NCBI RefSeq assembly: GCF_018327705.1 | Contig: NZ_BNEM01000001.1 | Span: 3,410,001 to 3,474,000, forward strand | Length of the DNA stretch: 64,000 bases | Origin: Catellatospora sp. TT07R-123 | GTDB lineage: Bacteria; Actinomycetota; Actinomycetes; Mycobacteriales; Micromonosporaceae | Direction: 5' to 3' | Shown here: piece by piece, positions 24,337-32,434 of the stretch | How the letters are laid out: each line of letters starts with the position of its first letter | How positions within the stretch are numbered: position 1 is the stretch's first letter | The notes under the pieces: generated by a model | The model's input: only the letters and a program-made list of their open reading frames with translations | Told to the model about the DNA's origin: nothing | The model's database searches: none | Translations under genes and position numbers: made by a program

Positions 24337-25329
24337 TCAGGCGCTCAGCGTCCGGCGGCGGCGCATGAGGAACAGCAGGGCGGCACCGACGCCGACCAGG
24401 GCCAGACCCGCCAGCACGATCGAGGTGACCGCGGTGCCGGTGGTCGGCAGCGAGTCACCCGACGGCGACGGCGACGGGACCGGGGCGGGGCTCGTCGGGC
24501 CGGCCGAGGGGCTCGTCTCGGGCGACGGGGTGGCCTCCGGCGACGGGGTGTTCTCCGGCGACGGCGAGGTCTGCGGCGACGGGCTGGTCTCCGGCGACGG
24601 CGACGTCTCCGGTGACGGGGACGTCTCGGGCGACCGGGTGGCCTCCGGCGACGGCGAGGTCTCCGGGGACGGGCTGGTCCCCGGCGACGGCGACGTCTCG
24701 GGCGACGGGGACGTCTCCGGCGACGGGGTGGCCTCCGGCGACGGCGAGGTCTGCGGGGACGGGCTGGTCGACGGGCTGCTCACCGGGGACGGCGTCGGCG
24801 AGCCGGGCACCTGGCCGCCGGGCGAGGTCGACGGCTGCGGCTCCGACTTCGTCCAGCAGGTGTGGGTCACCAGCAGCTTGGGGTCGCTCTTGCCGCCGCC
24901 CTTACCGTCGGCGACGACGAGGGCCTGCGCGGTCTCAAGCTTCCACCCCGCAGGGACGACGACCCAGGCCAGGTGCTTGTTGGTGGCGTTGGCGAAGCCG
25001 TTGGGGTACCCGTCGGCGTCGCTGTCCTTGAGGTATGTGGTGGTCTCGGTGCCGTTGTGGGAGAACTTCGCCCACATGCCGACGGTGGTGTCGAAGATGT
25101 CCGGCGCCACGTTGAAGACCCAGCCGTCGAACCCGGCGCCGAGGGCTCCCGTGTCGTCGCAGTTCTTCTCGTACGCGGTGGCATAGGTGCCCTGGTGCTG
25201 CGACTTCAGCACGGCGTTGTAGGGGGCGGTCGGCGTGTCACCGGCCAGGGCGGGGATCGCGACCAGGGCGATGCCTCCGGCAGCGGCGACAGCGCCCGCG
25301 ATCACCGCGGCGCGCACGCGCTTGTTCAT
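24337..25329 (-). CDS. LPxTG-anchored surface protein with SPSPET repeats
   Basis: A 330-aa cell-wall protein. The signal peptide (MNKRVRAAVIAGAVAAAGGIALVAIPALA) is followed by a compact domain of about 130 aa with two Cys (NCDDTG, THTCW). A long Ser-Pro-Glu-Thr stalk and the sortase signal LPTTG come next, with a hydrophobic segment and RRRR tail. Sortase would link it to peptidoglycan. The N-terminal domain (APYNAVLKSQHQGTYATAYEKNC) is of unknown function and may bind a surface ligand. ATG 25329 follows GGAG; the frame continues upstream but without signal-peptide logic. Confidence 0.85.
   Translation of the reverse strand: MNKRVRAAVIAGAVAAAGGIALVAIPALAGDTPTAPYNAVLKSQHQGTYATAYEKNCDDTGALGAGFDGWVFNVAPDIFDTTVGMWAKFSHNGTETTTYLKDSDADGYPNGFANATNKHLAWVVVPAGWKLETAQALVVADGKGGGKSDPKLLVTHTCWTKSEPQPSTSPGGQVPGSPTPSPVSSPSTSPSPQTSPSPEATPSPETSPSPETSPSPGTSPSPETSPSPEATRSPETSPSPETSPSPETSPSPQTSPSPENTPSPEATPSPETSPSAGPTSPAPVPSPSPSGDSLPTTGTAVTSIVLAGLALVGVGAALLFLMRRRRTLSA
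24500..24790 (-). repeat. Tandem repeats encoding SPSPET-type hexapeptides
   Basis: About fifteen 18-base units encode variations of SPSPET/SPSPEA/SPSPQT in the stalk of the LPxTG protein. Neighbouring units share near-identical codons (for example the run GTCTCCGGCGACGG on the plus strand recurs), so copy number can change by slippage. Confidence 0.8.
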
Positions 25330-25604
25330 GTGGGACTCCGAGGGGAAGACAAAGTGCGACACCCCATCCTTCCCAAGGCGGTCACCGACTGTGATCGCGC
25401 CGACGGCCCGGAACCGCAGGCTGCTCCGGCCCTCTGACCTCGGCCTTTCGGCCCATGGCCGTGTCACGGGTAAGGACCGGCAGTACAGACGGACATCGAC
25501 ATCCGTTACCCGGGGTATGCTCGTCGCGCCGGACCCGGAGGTCCGGCGTCTCCGTTACGCACCTCCGCTCGGTGCCATATGTCATCGCGAAGGACGGTCC
25601 TCTG

Positions 25605-26855
25605 ATGAGAGAGACCCAAGCGCCGTGGCCGGCCCGTGACGGGTTGCGCATCACCTCGGTGCGGGCCATCGTCACCGCCCCCGAGGGGCTGCCCCTGGTC
25701 GTGGTGCGTGTCGACACCAACGACCCCGGCCTGTACGGCCTGGGCTGCGCCACGTTCACCCAGCGCTTCCACGCGGTGGTGGCCGCCGTGGACCAGCACG
25801 TCGCCCCGATGCTGATCGGCCGGCACCCGGCCGACATCGAGGACATCACCCGCATGGTGCACCTGTCGTCGTACTGGCGGGGCGGGCCGGTGCTCAACAG
25901 CGCCCTGTCCGGGGTGGACCAGGCGCTGTGGGACATCGCGGGCAAACGTGCCGGCATGCCGGTGTACGAGCTGCTCGGCGGCCGGGTCCGCGCCGCCGCC
26001 GACACCTACCTGCACGCCGCCGGACCGAACGTCGGGGCGACGCTGGAGCACGCGCAGCAGATCATCGCCGACGGCTACCGCCACGTGCGCCTCCAGGTCG
26101 GCGGCCCCGGCCTGGGCACCTACGGCGCGGCGGGCACCCCGGACGCCTACCCGGGCTCGCCCTACCCGGACGGCTGGGACGTGCAGCAGTACCTGCGCGA
26201 CACCCCGAAGCTGTTCGCCGCCGCCCGCGAGGTGCTGGGCGAGGAGCCGAACCTGTGCCACGACGTGCACCACCGGCTCACCGTGAAGCAGGCGATCGGC
26301 CTGGCCCGCGCGCTGGAGCCGTACCGGCTGTTCTTCCTGGAGGACCCGATCCCGCTGGAGCTGTACGACCGCCTGCCCGAGGTCCGGGCGGCCGCGCCGA
26401 TGCCGCTGGCCGTCGGCGAGCAGGTCGCCTCGGTCGCCGACGCGGCCCGGCTGGTGCACGGCGGCGGCGTGGACATCATCCGGCTGCACGTGTCGGCGAT
26501 CGGCGGCCTCACCCCGGCCCGCAAGATCGTGGCGATGTGCGAGCTCATGGGCGTCGGCACGGCCTGGCACGCCCCCGCCGACGTGTCGCCGGTCGGTGCC
26601 GCCGCCAACGTGGCCCTGGACGTGACCTCGCCCGCGTTCACCATCCAGGAGGGCCACCTGTGGCCCGACCCGGTCCGCGAGGTCTTCCCCGGCACCCTCG
26701 ACCCGCGCAACGGGTACCTGTACCCCAACGACGCCCCCGGCTGGGGCATCGAGCTCGACGAGAAGGCCGCGGCGAAGTACCCGCCGGTCACCCACCTGCA
26801 CGAGCGCTGGGCTGCCCGCGTACGCCGCCCGGACGGCGGGATCGAGGCGCCGTGA
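25605..26855 (+). CDS. Enolase-superfamily (mandelate racemase/MLE) dehydratase, RspA/ManD-like
   Basis: A 416-aa enzyme with the N-terminal capping domain and a C-terminal barrel. LCHDVHHRL, FFLEDPIPLE and LAVGEQVAS carry the metal-ligand positions of the superfamily, and GTAWHAPADVSPVGAAANVALD matches the ManD/RspA group. Members dehydrate sugar acids such as D-mannonate or D-gluconate, or isomerise aldarolactones. The neighbouring uronate-dehydrogenase-like gene points to uronic or aldonic acid breakdown. ATG 25605 follows GAAGGA. The stop overlaps the next start (GTGA). The 275-base upstream region holds only a small hairpin at 25528-25547. Confidence 0.85.
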   Translation: MRETQAPWPARDGLRITSVRAIVTAPEGLPLVVVRVDTNDPGLYGLGCATFTQRFHAVVAAVDQHVAPMLIGRHPADIEDITRMVHLSSYWRGGPVLNSALSGVDQALWDIAGKRAGMPVYELLGGRVRAAADTYLHAAGPNVGATLEHAQQIIADGYRHVRLQVGGPGLGTYGAAGTPDAYPGSPYPDGWDVQQYLRDTPKLFAAAREVLGEEPNLCHDVHHRLTVKQAIGLARALEPYRLFFLEDPIPLELYDRLPEVRAAAPMPLAVGEQVASVADAARLVHGGGVDIIRLHVSAIGGLTPARKIVAMCELMGVGTAWHAPADVSPVGAAANVALDVTSPAFTIQEGHLWPDPVREVFPGTLDPRNGYLYPNDAPGWGIELDEKAAAKYPPVTHLHERWAARVRRPDGGIEAP

Positions 26856-27706
26856 CCGGGCACGAGCCCCGCCGCGTCCTGGTCACCGGGGCGGCGGGGC
26901 GGCTCGGCCGCGCCACACTCGACCTGCTGCACCGCCGCGGCGTCGCCGCCACCGCGCTCGACCTGGCCGACCCGGGCGACCTCAAGGCCGACCGGGTGCT
27001 GGTCGGCGACACCGCCGACACCGACACGGTCCGCGCCGCCCTGGACGGGGTGGACGCCGTCGTGCACTGCGCCGCCATCCCCGCGCCGATGCTCGACACC
27101 GCCGACAACGTCTTCGGGGGCAACACCCGGGGCACGTTCACGGTGCTGGAGCAGGCCGGGCAGGCGGGCGTCCGCCGGGCGGTGCTGGCGGGCAGCCAGT
27201 CGGCGCTGGGGCTGGCGTTCGCGCCGGTGCCGCTGCGCCTGCACTACGTGCCGGTGGACGAGGCGCACCCGTTGCAGCCCGCCGACCCGTACGCGCTGAG
27301 CAAGCAGGTCGACGAGGCGACCGGGGCGATGATGGCCCGCCGCCACGGCATGACCGTGGTGTCGCTGCGGTTCCCGCTGCTGGGCGGGCTCGACGAGCGG
27401 CTGCCGGTCTACGCCGCGAACTTCGCCGAGCGGCCGGAGTGGGGCGCGGCGTCGCTCTGGGCATACCTGGAGGACCGCGACGCGGCCGCCGCGAACTGGC
27501 TCGCGCTCACCCGACCGCTGTCGGGCTTCCACCCGATCCTGGTCGCGGCGCCGAACACGCTGGCCCCGCAGCCCACAGAGGAGCTGCTGGACCGCTTCCA
27601 CCCGCTGGTCCCCCGCCGCGCGGTCTTCCCCGGCCGCGCCGTCCCCCTGGACCTGACCAGCGCCGCCACCCTCCTCTCCTTCACCCCGCAACACCTCCAC
27701 CCCTGA
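26852..27706 (+). CDS. NAD-dependent epimerase/dehydratase (extended SDR), possible uronate dehydrogenase
   Basis: A 284-aa extended SDR with the Rossmann motif VLVTGAAGRLGRATLDLL at the N terminus, DAVVHCAA, and the catalytic YALSK (YxxxK) at about residue 148. Short extended SDRs of this shape beside enolase-superfamily genes are often uronate dehydrogenases (uronate to aldarate lactone) or related sugar-acid oxidoreductases. That is an inference from context. Starts at GTG 26852, overlapping the upstream stop, so both belong to one operon. Confidence 0.82.
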   Translation: MTGHEPRRVLVTGAAGRLGRATLDLLHRRGVAATALDLADPGDLKADRVLVGDTADTDTVRAALDGVDAVVHCAAIPAPMLDTADNVFGGNTRGTFTVLEQAGQAGVRRAVLAGSQSALGLAFAPVPLRLHYVPVDEAHPLQPADPYALSKQVDEATGAMMARRHGMTVVSLRFPLLGGLDERLPVYAANFAERPEWGAASLWAYLEDRDAAAANWLALTRPLSGFHPILVAAPNTLAPQPTEELLDRFHPLVPRRAVFPGRAVPLDLTSAATLLSFTPQHLHP

Positions 27707-27732
27707 GCACCGCCTCAGGGCGGCCGGGTGCG

Positions 27733-27794
27733 TGCAGTTTCGGGGAAAGTGCTGGAATCCGGTCTGAGATTCATGCACTTTCCCCGAAACTGCA
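27733..27794. repeat. 62-nt palindromic repeat, family B copy 1
   Basis: The outer 19 bases TGCAGTTTCGGGGAAAGTG (27733-27751) pair perfectly with 27776-27794, and inner GAATC/GATTC extends the stem. The same outer arms and total length recur at 32328-32389. It sits between the convergent SDR and LacI genes and may also act as a terminator. Confidence 0.82.
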
Positions 27795-27811
27795 CCCGGC
27801 CCGTCGCGGGG

Positions 27812-28849
27812 TCAGGCGCGGGGCGGGGCGGCGCTGTCGCGGATGACGAGTTCCGTCGCGAGTTCGACGCGGGGGCTTTCGATCTTCTCGCGTTGGGCCA
27901 GGCGCAGGACGGTGCGGGCGGCGAGCAGGCCCATCTCGGCCAGGGGTTGGCGGACGGTGGTCAGCGGCGGCGACGACCAGCGGACTTCGGGGAGGTCGTC
28001 GAAGCCGACGACGCTGACGTCGTCGGCCACGCGCAGTCCTTTGCGGCGGATCGCCTCGTAGACGCCGAGGGCCATCTGGTCGCTGGAGGCGAAGATCGCG
28101 GTCGGCGGCTTGGCCAGGTTGAGCAGGTGGGTGCCGCCCGCGAAGCCCGACTCGTGGTAGAAGTCGCCGGGGAAGATCAGCTTGTCGTCGCCGGGCAGGC
28201 CCGCGGCCTCGACCGCGGTCCGGTAGCCGTCGAGCCTGGCTCGGCTGCACAGCAGCTGCGGCGGTCCGGCGATGAACCCGATCCGCTGGTGTCCCAGCCC
28301 CAGCAGGTATTCGGTGGCGCGCAGGGCGCCGTTCCAGTTGGTGGCGCCGATGGTCGGCGCCTCCTGCGGCGGCACTCCGGCGGGGTCGACGATGACCACC
28401 GGGATGTTGAGGCGGCGCAGCTCGGCCTGCAACGGCGGCTCCAGCGTCGAGGTCACGAAGATGACCCCCTCGGAGGCGCGCGAGCGCAGGTTGTCCAGCC
28501 ACTGCTTGGCCGAGGCCGAGCGCCGGTGGATCGCCGACACCACCGTGCCGACCCCGGCGGCGTGCGCCACGTCCTCCACGCCGCGGATGATCTCGACGGC
28601 CCAGGGGCTGTCCAGGTCGGGGAAGACCAGGTCGATCAGACCCGAGTTGGTACGCATCGCGGGCGCCCGCCGCTGGTAGCCGTGCCGGTTGAGCAGCTCC
28701 TCGACGCGCTCGCGGGTCTGCGGGGCCACGTCGGAACGCCCGTTGATGACTCGCGACACCGTGGGCACGGAGACGCCTGCCTCACGGGCGATCGCCGCGA
28801 TGGTGACCTTGCGGTTGTCGTCGACGGCCACGGTCGTCTCCTTCGTCAT
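27812..28849 (-). CDS. LacI-family transcriptional regulator
   Basis: A 345-aa repressor: LacI HTH (VTIAAIAREAGVSVPTVSRVINGRSDVAPQTRERV) at about residues 14-48 and a periplasmic-binding-like effector domain ending RQPLAEMGLLAARTVLRL. It lies just downstream of, and on the same strand as, an SBP-permease-permease transporter, which it probably controls. Possible GAAA-N-TTTC operators stand before that operon. ATG 28849 is given; GTG 28831, which has AAGGAG six bases upstream, is an equally good start. The sugar cannot be named. Confidence 0.9.
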   Translation of the reverse strand: MTKETTVAVDDNRKVTIAAIAREAGVSVPTVSRVINGRSDVAPQTRERVEELLNRHGYQRRAPAMRTNSGLIDLVFPDLDSPWAVEIIRGVEDVAHAAGVGTVVSAIHRRSASAKQWLDNLRSRASEGVIFVTSTLEPPLQAELRRLNIPVVIVDPAGVPPQEAPTIGATNWNGALRATEYLLGLGHQRIGFIAGPPQLLCSRARLDGYRTAVEAAGLPGDDKLIFPGDFYHESGFAGGTHLLNLAKPPTAIFASSDQMALGVYEAIRRKGLRVADDVSVVGFDDLPEVRWSSPPLTTVRQPLAEMGLLAARTVLRLAQREKIESPRVELATELVIRDSAAPPRA

Positions 28850-28962
28850 CGCACCACCCCGCGGGCCCTGCGGCCGGAGAGCTTCCGGGCGCGGGGCTCC
28901 GCCGGCCGCTGCCTCGGCCGGAGGGGATCACGGAAACCTATCGCAAACACGCGCCGTACACC

Positions 28963-29796
28963 TCAGCCCTTCACGCTGCCGGCCAGTCCCCCGACCAGTT
29001 GTCGTTCGGCGATGGCGTAGAAGGCGAGTGCGGGGAGCATGGAGAGGATGACGTAGGCCAGGACGCGGGCGGTGTCGTCGGCGTATTGGCCTTGGAAGGC
29101 TTGGACGCCGACGGGCAGGGTCCACCAGTTCTGGTCGGTGAAGACGACGAGGGGGAGCATGAAGTTGTTCCAGCTGGCGACGATGGCCAGGACGGAGACG
29201 GTGGCCAGGGCGGGTCTGGCCATGGGCAGCAGGATGCGCCAGAAGAACGCGAACGGTCCGCAGCCGTCGAGGGTGGCTGCTTCCTCTACTTCGGCGGGGA
29301 TGGTGCGGAAGAACGAGCGCAGAATGATGATCGTGGTGGGGAGTCCGAAGGCGGCTTGGGGCAGGATGACGCCGAGGGGGTTGTCGAGCAGGTCGAGGCT
29401 GCGCAGCAGGATGAACAGGGGCAGGATCGCGACCGCGAACGGGAACATGAGTCCGACGGCGAACAGGGTGAACAGGAACTCCCGGCCCCGGAAGCTGAAT
29501 CTGGCGAAGATGAATGCGGCGGCGGCGGATGCGGCGACGACGACGATGACGGTGGCCAGGGCGATGAGGATGCTGTTGGCGAGTTGGCGCCAGAAGACTT
29601 CGCTGCCCAGGATGCCGGTGTAGTTCTCGGGGTGCCAGGGGTGGGGTAGGCCGATGGGGTTGGTGGAGAGCTGGCCGTTGTCTTTGAAGCCGCCGAGGAT
29701 GCCGAATCCGATCGGGATGACGATGAGTGCGCCGATGGTGATGGAGATCAGATGTAGGAGTGTGCGGCGGGCGCGGGTGGCCATGGTGGTTTTCAT
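28963..29796 (-). CDS. Carbohydrate ABC transporter permease (MalG type)
   Basis: A 277-aa membrane protein with six hydrophobic helices and the binding-protein-dependent transport signature EEAATLDGCGPFAFFWRILLPMARPAL (EAA motif) at about residue 185. It forms the membrane channel with the MalF-type partner encoded just upstream, whose stop overlaps this start (ATG 29796). No ATP-binding subunit is present in the locus. In actinobacteria such CUT1 transporters usually share a distant MsiK-type ATPase. Confidence 0.9.
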   Translation of the reverse strand: MKTTMATRARRTLLHLISITIGALIVIPIGFGILGGFKDNGQLSTNPIGLPHPWHPENYTGILGSEVFWRQLANSILIALATVIVVVAASAAAAFIFARFSFRGREFLFTLFAVGLMFPFAVAILPLFILLRSLDLLDNPLGVILPQAAFGLPTTIIILRSFFRTIPAEVEEAATLDGCGPFAFFWRILLPMARPALATVSVLAIVASWNNFMLPLVVFTDQNWWTLPVGVQAFQGQYADDTARVLAYVILSMLPALAFYAIAERQLVGGLAGSVKG

Positions 29797-30728
29797 CGCT
29801 GGACTCCGCGGGTGGTGAGTGCGCCCTCGAGGTCGCGGCGGAGTACGAACCGCTGGTAGAGCAGGGCGAAGATGAGGCTGAGCAGGAACATGGCGATGCT
29901 GATGGCGCTGGCGTAGCCGACTTCGAAGCGGCGGAAGCCGTACTGGAACATCGTGACGGCCATGGTTTCGGAGCTGTGGATGGGTCCGCCGCCGGTGAGG
30001 ACCCAGACCATGTCGAACAGCTGGATCGTGCCGATCACCGACAGGAACAGGCTTACCCGGATGGTGGGTCCGAGTAGCGGCAGCGTCACGTGCCGGAAGA
30101 CCTGCCAGGGTCCGGCTCCGTCGGTCGTGGCCGCCTCGGTCAGCTCGCGCGGGATGCCCTGCCGCCCGGCGAGGAGGAGGATCATGTGGAAGCCGAAGTA
30201 CTTCCAGGAGATGACGAAGAACAGGGCGTAGATGACCTGTTCGGGGTCGGCGAACATGTCGCCGCCGAACGCCAGTCCCCGGTTGGGTGAGAAGACGAGG
30301 GTGAACAGGACCGCGGTGGTGACTTCGGAAAGGACGTAGGGGGCGAAGAAGACGAGGCGGTAGACGGCGCGTCCGCGTAGGGGCTGGTTGAGCAGCATGG
30401 CCAGGGCGAGTGAGACCGGTAGCTGGACCAGGACGGACAGGGCGATGAGCAGGCCGCCGCGGCGCAGGTCGCCGAGGAAGGTGGGGTCGGCGAATGCGCG
30501 GGTGTAGTTGTCGAGGCCGACGTAGTTCTCGGGCAGGTTGAAGCCGTTCCATTTGAACAGGCTGGTGTAGCCGGCGACCACGATCGGCACGAGCACCAGC
30601 AGCAGGAACAGCACCAGCGCGGGCAGCAGGAAGCCGCCGATGAGCAGCACCTGACGCCACGAACGGCGGCCGCGTTCTCGCACGGCCGCCGCGGGCGCCA
30701 GGAGAGGAGTCTCCTGGATCGTCGTCAT
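29793..30728 (-). CDS. Carbohydrate ABC transporter permease (MalF type)
   Basis: A 311-aa membrane protein with six helices. The EAA loop reads TEAATTDGAGPWQVFRHVTLPLLGP at about residue 205. ATG 30728 overlaps the stop of the solute-binding-protein gene, and the 3' end overlaps the MalG-type start, so all three are translationally coupled. A GTG three bases upstream is an alternative start. Confidence 0.9.
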   Translation of the reverse strand: MTTIQETPLLAPAAAVRERGRRSWRQVLLIGGFLLPALVLFLLLVLVPIVVAGYTSLFKWNGFNLPENYVGLDNYTRAFADPTFLGDLRRGGLLIALSVLVQLPVSLALAMLLNQPLRGRAVYRLVFFAPYVLSEVTTAVLFTLVFSPNRGLAFGGDMFADPEQVIYALFFVISWKYFGFHMILLLAGRQGIPRELTEAATTDGAGPWQVFRHVTLPLLGPTIRVSLFLSVIGTIQLFDMVWVLTGGGPIHSSETMAVTMFQYGFRRFEVGYASAISIAMFLLSLIFALLYQRFVLRRDLEGALTTRGVQR

Positions 30729-32020
30729 CACTGGCTCTTCGCGACCTGGGTGATGTCCTTGACGATCTGCTCCGGCGTCTTCGACCCGGCGATCAGCTCG
30801 GCGACGCTGTCGTTGACCTGCTGCCCGACCGCGGGCGGGTACGCCTGGTCCAGGTACAGCTGGAACCCGGTCGCCGCGGCGAGGCTGGCTGCGACAGTCT
30901 TGCTGTTCACGTCCTTGATCGCGTCAGCGGCTTCCTTCACCGTCGGCAGGACTGCGCCGGTGGCCGCGCTGGTCCGCTGGCTAGCGGCCGTCATCAGCGT
31001 ACGCAGGAAGTCGGTGGTCGCGGCGGGGGCGTTCTTGCCGATGACGAACCCGTTGCCGCCGCCGAACGCCTCCGCGACAGTGCCCTTGCCGCCGTCCACG
31101 GCCGGGAACGCGAAGAACCCGAGCTTGTCCCCCAGGCCCTTCTTGCTGGTGGAGGTGGACGCCTGGACCGAGGGGGCCCACTGGCCCATCAGCTCCATCG
31201 CGGCTCCGCCGTTGCCCATCGTCGCGGCCTGCCCGTCCGGGGACGAGTAGTCCGCGCCCAGGAATCCCTTCTGGAACGGGGACAGGGCGACGAGGTCCTT
31301 CAGCGCCTTACCGGCGGCGATGAAGTCGGGGGTGTCGAAGTTGCCGTCCTTGGCCGCCTGCTGCAACGCGCCCAGGCCACCGATCCGCATCGCCAGGTAC
31401 GCCCAGTAGAAGTGGCCGGGCCACTTCTCCTTACCCGCCAGCGCGATCGGGACGATGCCCTTGGCCTTGATCGCCGACACCGTCGTGAGCAGCTCGGCCC
31501 ACGTCGTGGGCGCCGCGGTGATCCCGGCCTGGGCGAACAGGTCCTTGTTGTACCAGAACCCGACCATGCCCACATCGAACGGAATCCCGTAGATCTTCCC
31601 GTCGATCGTGAACGGCTGCACCGCCGCCGGCAGCAGCGTCCCGATCCACGGCTGGACGTCGGCCGTGATGTCCTTGACCAGCCCCGCGTCGACCTGCTGC
31701 TTGAGCACGCCGCCGCCCCAGGACTGGAACAGGTCCGGCGGCGACCCGGCCTGCGTCGCCGTGGTGAGCTTGGCCTTGAACGCCTCGTTCTCGAGGGGCT
31801 GGATCTCGATCTTCACGTTCGGGTGCGCGGTCGTGTAGTCCTTGGCCATCGCCGCCCACACGGGCAGCATCGGCTCGGTGTTCTGGATGTGCCACCAGTT
31901 GATGGTCTGCGCGCCATCCGGGCTGGCGGGCTCGTCGTCGCCACACGCTGCGAGCAGGAGCGCGCCGGCGGAGGCACCGGCGATACCCAGCAGCGTCCTG
32001 CGGGAGAGGTACGCGGTCAT
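30728..32020 (-). CDS. Extracellular sugar-binding lipoprotein of an ABC transporter
   Basis: A 430-aa family 1 solute-binding protein. RRTLLGIAGASAGALLLAACG is a twin-Arg-like signal followed by the lipobox LAAC, so the protein is lipid-anchored outside the membrane. The mature part shows INWWHIQNTEPM, PDLFQSWGGG, YGIPFDVGMVGFWYNKDLF and EAFGGGNGFVIGKNAP, as in xylobiose, raffinose or chitobiose-type binding proteins. It is the first gene of the SBP-MalF-MalG-LacI cluster. The ligand is probably an oligosaccharide. Confidence 0.9.
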   Translation of the reverse strand: MTAYLSRRTLLGIAGASAGALLLAACGDDEPASPDGAQTINWWHIQNTEPMLPVWAAMAKDYTTAHPNVKIEIQPLENEAFKAKLTTATQAGSPPDLFQSWGGGVLKQQVDAGLVKDITADVQPWIGTLLPAAVQPFTIDGKIYGIPFDVGMVGFWYNKDLFAQAGITAAPTTWAELLTTVSAIKAKGIVPIALAGKEKWPGHFYWAYLAMRIGGLGALQQAAKDGNFDTPDFIAAGKALKDLVALSPFQKGFLGADYSSPDGQAATMGNGGAAMELMGQWAPSVQASTSTSKKGLGDKLGFFAFPAVDGGKGTVAEAFGGGNGFVIGKNAPAATTDFLRTLMTAASQRTSAATGAVLPTVKEAADAIKDVNSKTVAASLAAATGFQLYLDQAYPPAVGQQVNDSVAELIAGSKTPEQIVKDITQVAKSQ

Positions 32021-32434
32021 AGCCGTCCCTTCGAGGTGCAAGTCAGGTTCTCGGAGGCCGGAAACCGGTCCGGGCAGATGTCGGAACCGGCCCCGAAAGT
32101 TTCTGCCCCAGGCCGGTATTTTCGATTGTGGCGCGCACGTTACGGCCCCGCAACGCGGTAGGTCAAGGTCTGTCGCATCTCGACATCGGTTAATACCGTG
32201 TCCGAGAATTGCGCCGCCACCACTGAAACTTTCCGGAAAATTGCCGGTAGCTAAACCCACCGAAGAAGTCGACCCATACGCCCCTTCGACCGCCGCACCA
32301 CGTACCGCCGCACCGTCCACCGGAGTGTGCAGTTTCGGGGAAAGTGTGGGAATCATGGCCACGATTCCTGCACTTTCCCCGAAACTGCAGCCTCACCGGG
32401 CGACGCGCAGCGCGCGGGACGGAGGTAGGGCGGG
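32021..32434. promoter_or_regulatory. Upstream region of the sugar transporter with LacI-type operators
   Basis: No gene is present in these 414 bases. GAAAGTTTC (32095-32103) and GAAACTTTC (32225-32233, followed by the palindrome TTTCCGGAAA) fit a GAAA-N-TTTC operator such as LacI-family xylan/sugar regulators bind. They are likely sites for the LacI protein encoded in the same cluster. The second 62-nt palindromic repeat closes the region at 32328-32389. Confidence 0.5.
32328..32389. repeat. 62-nt palindromic repeat, family B copy 2
   Basis: TGCAGTTTCGGGGAAAGTG (32328-32346) pairs with 32371-32389, and the inner GGAATC/GATTCC stem is perfect here. Outer arms are identical to copy 1; only the loop and inner stem differ. 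It stands 45 bases from the stop of the AlaRS-like gene. Confidence 0.82.

Noticed and set aside
24486..24800. CRISPR-like array
   Set aside because: The regular repeats are coding hexapeptide units without spacers. No CRISPR array was seen anywhere in the window.
24365..25186. Plus-strand GDG-repeat frame opposite the LPxTG gene
   Set aside because: It is the antisense reading of the SPSPET repeat; no ribosome site, and the minus frame has signal peptide and sortase motif.
28963..30660. A 565-codon frame covering the MalG-type gene and part of the MalF-type gene
   Set aside because: Only its last 277 codons are protein-like (MalG type). The first half is an out-of-frame shadow of the MalF-type gene, which has its own start and an overlapping stop.
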